Shown: positions 5,184-8,563 of the stretch, in pieces | How positions within the stretch are numbered: the first letter of the stretch is position 1 | Layout: every line of letters begins with the position of its first letter | Program-made: the position numbers and the translations under genes | Source of the DNA: an uncultured Methanobrevibacter sp. | Lineage (GTDB): Archaea; Methanobacteriota; Methanobacteria; Methanobacteriales; Methanobacteriaceae | NCBI RefSeq assembly: GCF_900316895.1 | Contig: NZ_ONER01000067.1 | Location: forward strand, 1-8,563 | Length of the DNA: 8,563 nucleotides | Direction: 5' to 3' | The notes under the pieces: generated by a model | Database searches by the model: none | What the model was told of the DNA's origin: nothing | What the model saw: the letters and a program-made list of their open reading frames with translations, nothing else

Positions 5184-6123
5184 GTTTAAAACCCCCTCAA
5201 ACAAAACCCTGGAAATTATGTCTGAAGTTGCAAAAGGCAACGTCGAGAAGGACTATGAAGCAATCTGCATCGATAAGATTAAAGGTTTGACCGACAAGGA
5301 ACACGTCAGAATGACTTCAAGTGGAAACAACAGCATCTTTATTGCGCTTTCTGCCGTTGAAGGAGACATCATCATTCCGGATCAGGGAGCATGGCATGGA
5401 TTTAAGCAGATTGCCAGGTTCTTGAACAAGAACATAATAACCATGAAAACAGATTTGGGAATAATAAATACCGATTACCTGGAGGATTTGGACATTGCAG
5501 ATTCATCAGCATTGATATTTACAAGCTTTGCAGGTTACAGCGCCGAGCAGGATATCAGATCCATCTGCAGATACTGCGAAAACAGAAACATTACAACAAT
5601 TGAAGATGCCTCAGCAGGAATTGGAGACAATAAAAACAATCTCGGTAAAAATTCAGACATCATTCTTGCATCAACCGGCTCACCAAAAATGATTAATGTC
5701 GGAAGCGGAGGATTCATTTCCACTGACGATGAGGAAGTTTTCAAAAAAACTGCCCTGCCACAAAAATTAAGCAAAACATCACAAATAGTATGTAGTGGTA
5801 TAGATAATGAACTTAATCAAGTTAAAGATAACCTTGAAGTATCATTAAATGCAACAGACTATGTAAAAAAACACATACCTGATGCAATACATGAAGATAA
5901 AAGAGGCCTTAATGTAATTATACCTAACGATGATGCAAAGTCAATATGTTGGGATTTGAAAAAGACACTCTCAACCGACAAAAGCGGATTCATCACAACA
6001 TGCCCCAACTATAATCGCGTGAAACAAAAGGCAATTTGTGTAGAAATAAAAAATTTGGATTACAGATGCCTTGAAAAAGAATATTTGGATATAATAATTG
6101 ATGAAGTTACATGTCGACTGTAA
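5176..6123 (+). CDS. Short DegT/DnrJ/EryC1-like PLP-fold protein
   Basis: A 315-residue protein with the fold-type I aminotransferase pattern of the DegT/DnrJ/EryC1/StrS group. TSSGNNSIFIAL at 47-58 resembles the phosphate-binding loop. FTSFAGYSAEQDIRSICRYC at about 115-134 matches the strand-turn-helix before the cofactor site. IEDASAGIGD at 142-151 supplies the ring-binding Asp (D144). STGSPKMINVGSGGFIST at 166-183 supplies the likely Schiff-base lysine K171. The C-terminal domain is shorter than in typical sugar aminotransferases (about 370-400 residues), and the substrate is unknown. The frame opens 27 codons earlier, but the ATG at 5176 has GTGA six bases upstream and avoids a long overlap. 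It shares ATGTTTAA with the end of nreA, so the two are probably coupled. Its 3' end overlaps the Cgi121 gene by 17 bases, tail to tail. Confidence 0.72.
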   Translation: MFKFKTPSNKTLEIMSEVAKGNVEKDYEAICIDKIKGLTDKEHVRMTSSGNNSIFIALSAVEGDIIIPDQGAWHGFKQIARFLNKNIITMKTDLGIINTDYLEDLDIADSSALIFTSFAGYSAEQDIRSICRYCENRNITTIEDASAGIGDNKNNLGKNSDIILASTGSPKMINVGSGGFISTDDEEVFKKTALPQKLSKTSQIVCSGIDNELNQVKDNLEVSLNATDYVKKHIPDAIHEDKRGLNVIIPNDDAKSICWDLKKTLSTDKSGFITTCPNYNRVKQKAICVEIKNLDYRCLEKEYLDIIIDEVTCRL

Positions 6124-6598
6124 GTTTTGTGATTCTGTCAATAATTATCTCTTCAACAGACATGTTTTGAAGTTCATCATCACTGATTTTATACATTTCA
6201 ATTAATTTATCCTCATCTGGAATTAAAACATCATCATCCCTAATGAAAAGTGAAGACAACTCTTTTGTGTAGTCTTTTGAATCAATTAAAACTGCACATA
6301 GATTCATATTTCCCTCATGCAGACCTAATATTTTAAATGCCTTTGAAATCTGGCGCTGGGCGGAACATCTTAAAACTATCTCAACACTCAAGTCATTGGC
6401 CAGATTTTCACCACGCTCAAAAGCAAGAAAAGCCTGATTGACACCATGAATTATATGATTTTTTGAAACGACAGAATCCGCATTGAGAAGCTGGATAATC
6501 TCACCATCATCCTTAATGGAATTGATTTTGCCAAGCACTTCCCCAACAGAATCGATGTTTGCCCTAAATCCCAATATTTGAATATTATCCATACGCAT
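6107..6598 (-). CDS. KEOPS complex subunit Cgi121-like protein
   Basis: A 163-residue protein resembling Cgi121/TPRKB, a KEOPS subunit that helps bind tRNA during the threonylcarbamoyl step of t6A37 synthesis. The family core is clear: QLLNADSVVSKNHIIHGVNQ at 36-55, then AFERGENLANDLSVEIVL at about 59-76, then RCSAQRQISKAFKILGL at 77-93. The family is known for the LNAD...HI.HA..A...GE pattern and the later S..RQI motif. The C-terminus (about 115-163) is acidic and helical and somewhat longer than I recall for minimal archaeal members. It follows cimA by one base on the same strand; the tail of cimA supplies an AAGGGAT-like binding site, so cotranscription is likely. Two ATGs lie two codons apart (6598 and 6592); either could be used. 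No other KEOPS gene is in view. Confidence 0.85.
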   Translation of the reverse strand: MRMDNIQILGFRANIDSVGEVLGKINSIKDDGEIIQLLNADSVVSKNHIIHGVNQAFLAFERGENLANDLSVEIVLRCSAQRQISKAFKILGLHEGNMNLCAVLIDSKDYTKELSSLFIRDDDVLIPDEDKLIEMYKISDDELQNMSVEEIIIDRITKLTVDM

Positions 6599-6599
6599 A

Positions 6600-8069
6600 T
6601 TAATCCCTTAACAACCTATTTACACCTGCAATGTAGGCTTTAACACTGGCATTGATAATGTCAGGTTCAGTACCACGGGCTGAAACAACCTTGTCTTCCT
6701 GCTGCAATTTAATAATCACATCAATGAAAGCGTCAGTACCTCCGGTGATTGCATCTACGTGATATTCAATCAAATCTATCTCCTTGAACATGTCTAAGGA
6801 TTTAAGCGCATTGATTGCCGCATCAACAGGACCTACACCGACTCCCGCATTTAGAATTTCCTCATTATCAATTGTAATTTTAACGGATGCGGTAGGCATT
6901 ACCTTATTTCCGGAAACGATAGTTACCTCATCAAGCCTGATTCTGTCTTCATGATTTATCTGCAAAACATTATCGGCAATTGCCTGCAAGTCAACATCAG
7001 TAACAGTTTTTCCCTTATCTGCCAAATCCTTTATGTCATTGCAAATCTGATTTAACTGATCCTTATTGACATTTAGGCCCAATTCCTTCAATCTGGAATC
7101 AAGTCCATGAGTGCCCATATGTTTTCCGAGGATAAACTTGCGCTTACGTCCGACAAGTTCAGGAGTTATAGGTTCATAAGTAGCGGAATTCTTAATGATT
7201 CCATCTGAATGAATTCCTGATTCATGGGCAAAAGCATTCTCTCCAACAATCGCCTTATTGGGCTGGATATACACTCCGGTGGACCTTGCAACCAATTTGG
7301 AAATGTCATAAATTTCACTGATCTTGACGTTGGTTGAAAATTCGGGAAGCAGTCTGTCAATGCTGACGATACACTCCTCAAAAGAGGTATTTCCTGCCCT
7401 CTCTCCTATACCGTTAACGGTGGTATGGATTTCACTGGCTCCTGCCTTGATTGCGGATAATGTATTTGCAACGGCAAGGCCGAAATCATTATGGCAATGC
7501 ACAGAAAGAGGAGCTTTCAAATCGTTTAACCTGCCGAATAAATCATATGAAGAATCGGGAGTCAATATTCCCACAGTATCGCATACGCAAAGCCTGTCGG
7601 CATGATGGTCAATTGCACTTAAAAAGACTTCCCTTAAAAAATCAACATCACTTCTGGAAGCATCTTCTGCAGATATCTCAACAATCAAACCGTGATCCTT
7701 ACAGTAGTCAATTGCATCATTAGATAAGTCAATGAGTTTATCCCTGGTTGTATTCAATTTATCTGAAATGTGCAAATCAGAAGTGGGAACAACAAGGTTG
7801 ACTGCATCAACATCACATTCAATACAATAATCAATATCGACAGTCAAAGGTCTTGAAAAACTTAAGATTTCTGCATTTAACCCCTGTTTAGTAATTTCTT
7901 TAATAGATTCCCTTTCACCTTCAGATGTAATTGCGGAACCTGCTTCAATAAAATCGATTCCAATTTCATCAAGCTTTGAAGCTATTCTTAGTTTTTCCAA
8001 CGGAGTTAATGATACACCAGGAGTCTGTTCCCCATCGCGCAATGTAGTATCTAATACTTTAATATTCAT
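6600..8069 (-). CDS. cimA: (R)-citramalate synthase
   Basis: A 489-residue enzyme that condenses acetyl-CoA with pyruvate to (R)-citramalate, the first step of the pyruvate route to 2-oxobutyrate and isoleucine. The N-terminal TIM barrel has DTTLRDGEQTPGVSLTP at 7-23, IEAGSAIT at about 41-48, SAEDASRSD at about 133-141, and metal ligands in HCHNDFG at 191-197. NGIGERAGN follows at 219-227. A linker with NAFAHESGIHSDG leads to the C-terminal regulatory domain (from about 380) containing GVGPVDAAINA. It resembles remembered Methanocaldococcus CimA almost end to end. Isopropylmalate synthase (LeuA) is the main alternative, since the families share these motifs. I chose the ATG at 8067-8069; the upstream in-frame GTG is better read as part of the GTGAT ribosome binding site. 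Confidence 0.88.
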   Translation of the reverse strand: MNIKVLDTTLRDGEQTPGVSLTPLEKLRIASKLDEIGIDFIEAGSAITSEGERESIKEITKQGLNAEILSFSRPLTVDIDYCIECDVDAVNLVVPTSDLHISDKLNTTRDKLIDLSNDAIDYCKDHGLIVEISAEDASRSDVDFLREVFLSAIDHHADRLCVCDTVGILTPDSSYDLFGRLNDLKAPLSVHCHNDFGLAVANTLSAIKAGASEIHTTVNGIGERAGNTSFEECIVSIDRLLPEFSTNVKISEIYDISKLVARSTGVYIQPNKAIVGENAFAHESGIHSDGIIKNSATYEPITPELVGRKRKFILGKHMGTHGLDSRLKELGLNVNKDQLNQICNDIKDLADKGKTVTDVDLQAIADNVLQINHEDRIRLDEVTIVSGNKVMPTASVKITIDNEEILNAGVGVGPVDAAINALKSLDMFKEIDLIEYHVDAITGGTDAFIDVIIKLQQEDKVVSARGTEPDIINASVKAYIAGVNRLLRD

Positions 8070-8073
8070 AAGA

Positions 8074-8078
8074 ATCAC
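8074..8078 (-). promoter_or_regulatory. Ribosome binding site deciding the cimA start
   Basis: On the minus strand this reads GTGAT, the core of the archaeal Shine-Dalgarno sequence, four bases before the ATG at 8067-8069. Its GTG is in frame and can be mistaken for a start codon three residues upstream. Confidence 0.6.
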
Positions 8079-8097
8079 TGAAAAATTTCAATACGGG

Positions 8098-8112
8098 TAT
8101 TATGTAATAAAA
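8098..8112 (-). promoter_or_regulatory. Candidate cimA promoter box
   Basis: On the minus strand the stretch reads TTTATTACATAATA after a T-run, an imperfect TATA-like element 30-40 bases before the cimA ATG. It includes an inverted repeat, TATTA and TAATA with two bases between (8098-8109). The match to TTTATATA is weak, so this is a candidate only. Confidence 0.35.
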
Positions 8113-8127
8113 AAACTGTCAAAAAAA
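8109..8127 (-). terminator. Double T-run terminator of the rRNA operon
   Basis: Read on the minus strand just after the 5S gene, two T7 runs (complement of 8121-8127 and 8109-8115) are separated by GACAG. This is a typical archaeal U-rich terminator and falls 40-50 bases before the cimA start. Confidence 0.55.
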
Positions 8128-8146
8128 GTAAGTAATAATTGTAATA

Positions 8147-8281
8147 GAAGGCTTGCAGCGAAATGAAATTCCCATAGAAAACCATAGTACACAAACAAAA
8201 CGCAAAAAGACTTCACTACTGGGATCGAAACGAGTCCAGGTATAACCCTATGAAAAATAAATTATAATTAGTGCAACTTTC
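8147..8281 (-). rRNA. 5S ribosomal RNA (divergent)
   Basis: Read on the minus strand, the centre shows the 5S pattern: ACCTGGACTC, a TTTCGATCCCAG loop, then AGTAGTGAAG (within 8205-8242). A later hairpin has CTATGG arms around TTTT (8172-8187). The ends can pair as helix I: GAAAGTTGCA (8281-8272) with TGCAAGCCTTC (8157-8147), with one mismatch and one bulged base. The resulting length of about 135 is slightly long for an archaeal 5S. The location after 23S is expected. Oddities: the normally invariant CGAAC of loop C reads CGATC, and the 5' arm (about 8243-8270) is so AT-rich that loop A and helix II are hard to recognise. The ends are estimates from pairing. It may be a divergent functional gene or a decaying copy. 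Confidence 0.65.
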
Positions 8282-8282
8282 A

Positions 8283-8372
8283 CCCTTACTGTTAACACCT
8301 AACCAAATTGTTATCAAACTATGTATCACTTGAATAAGTCAATACATATGTTTTACTAACAATTAAAATAAT
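8283..8372 (-). other. 23S-5S transcribed spacer
   Basis: AT-rich spacer between the two rRNA genes, without a tRNA or coding frame. Most of it is taken up by a long hairpin at 8306-8364, listed separately. A TGTTAACA palindrome lies at 8290-8297. Confidence 0.55.
8306..8364 (-). repeat. Long hairpin in the 23S-5S spacer
   Basis: AATTGTTA at 8306-8313 pairs with TAACAATT at 8357-8364. After a small internal loop the stem resumes with about eleven more pairs (region 8316-8326 with 8342-8353, one bulged base), and the top can add an ACTT/AAGT step around a four-base loop. Such stems in archaeal rRNA spacers usually guide precursor processing; that role is inferred here. Confidence 0.6.

Positions 8373-8563
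<191 letters not shown>

Noticed and set aside
7324..7723. Plus-strand frames of about 90 codons opposite cimA
   Set aside because: Shadow frames of a highly conserved enzyme; composition mirrors the opposite strand and no start signals are present.
8283..8372. tRNA gene in the 23S-5S spacer
   Set aside because: There is a long hairpin but no cloverleaf, no T-loop GTTCGAATC-like segment and no CCA-proximal stem.

Overview
The window reads as part of an AT-rich methanogenic archaeon genome, most likely Methanobacteriales and close to Methanobrevibacter. The signs are an archaeal-type 23S rRNA 3' end, a split GMP synthetase (separate amidotransferase and ATP-pyrophosphatase genes), an Nre-family DNA repair protein with a C-terminal PCNA-binding motif, a Cgi121-type KEOPS subunit and a citramalate synthase of the methanogen CimA type. 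Promoter boxes resemble TTTATATA and several ribosome binding sites resemble GAGGTGAT. The genus is an inference from remembered family sequences; no search was run.

Layout. Positions 1-118 hold the tail of an open frame followed by a hairpin ending in GGTTCAA, which looks like the right end of an IS200/IS605-type (TnpB) element. Positions 119-256 are AT-rich without genes. On the minus strand, a cysteine-rich C_GCAxxG_C_C family protein and a small zinc-ribbon protein form a two-gene unit (257-935). A 69-bp promoter region separates it from thioredoxin reductase (trxB, plus strand, 1005-1922). A 47-residue membrane miniprotein on the minus strand overlaps the trxB stop codon and has its own TATA box. 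The purine operon guaAA - 85-residue unknown protein - guaAB (2201-3952, plus) ends at a clear stem-loop terminator. Next come nreA (4002-5183) and a short DegT-fold PLP-type protein (5176-6123), whose genes overlap by 8 bases. They converge on the minus-strand pair cimA - Cgi121 (8069 down to 6107). Upstream of cimA, also on the minus strand, lie a 5S rRNA gene, a spacer with a long hairpin, and the 3' end of 23S rRNA, which runs off the window.

How the genes fit together. GuaAA and GuaAB form the glutamine-dependent GMP synthetase; the small acidic protein translated between them has no known role that I can name. TrxB and the divergent cysteine-rich protein are both plausible thiol/redox functions and may share regulation. 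Nre acts in DNA repair with PCNA. CimA starts the pyruvate route to 2-oxobutyrate and isoleucine. Cgi121 belongs to the KEOPS complex for the tRNA t6A modification.

Most of the window is ordinary housekeeping sequence. I see no convincing new multi-gene system. The points most worth a second look are the small protein inside the gua operon, the short DegT-like protein coupled to nreA, the divergent 5S gene with its hairpin spacer, and the transposon-end relic.
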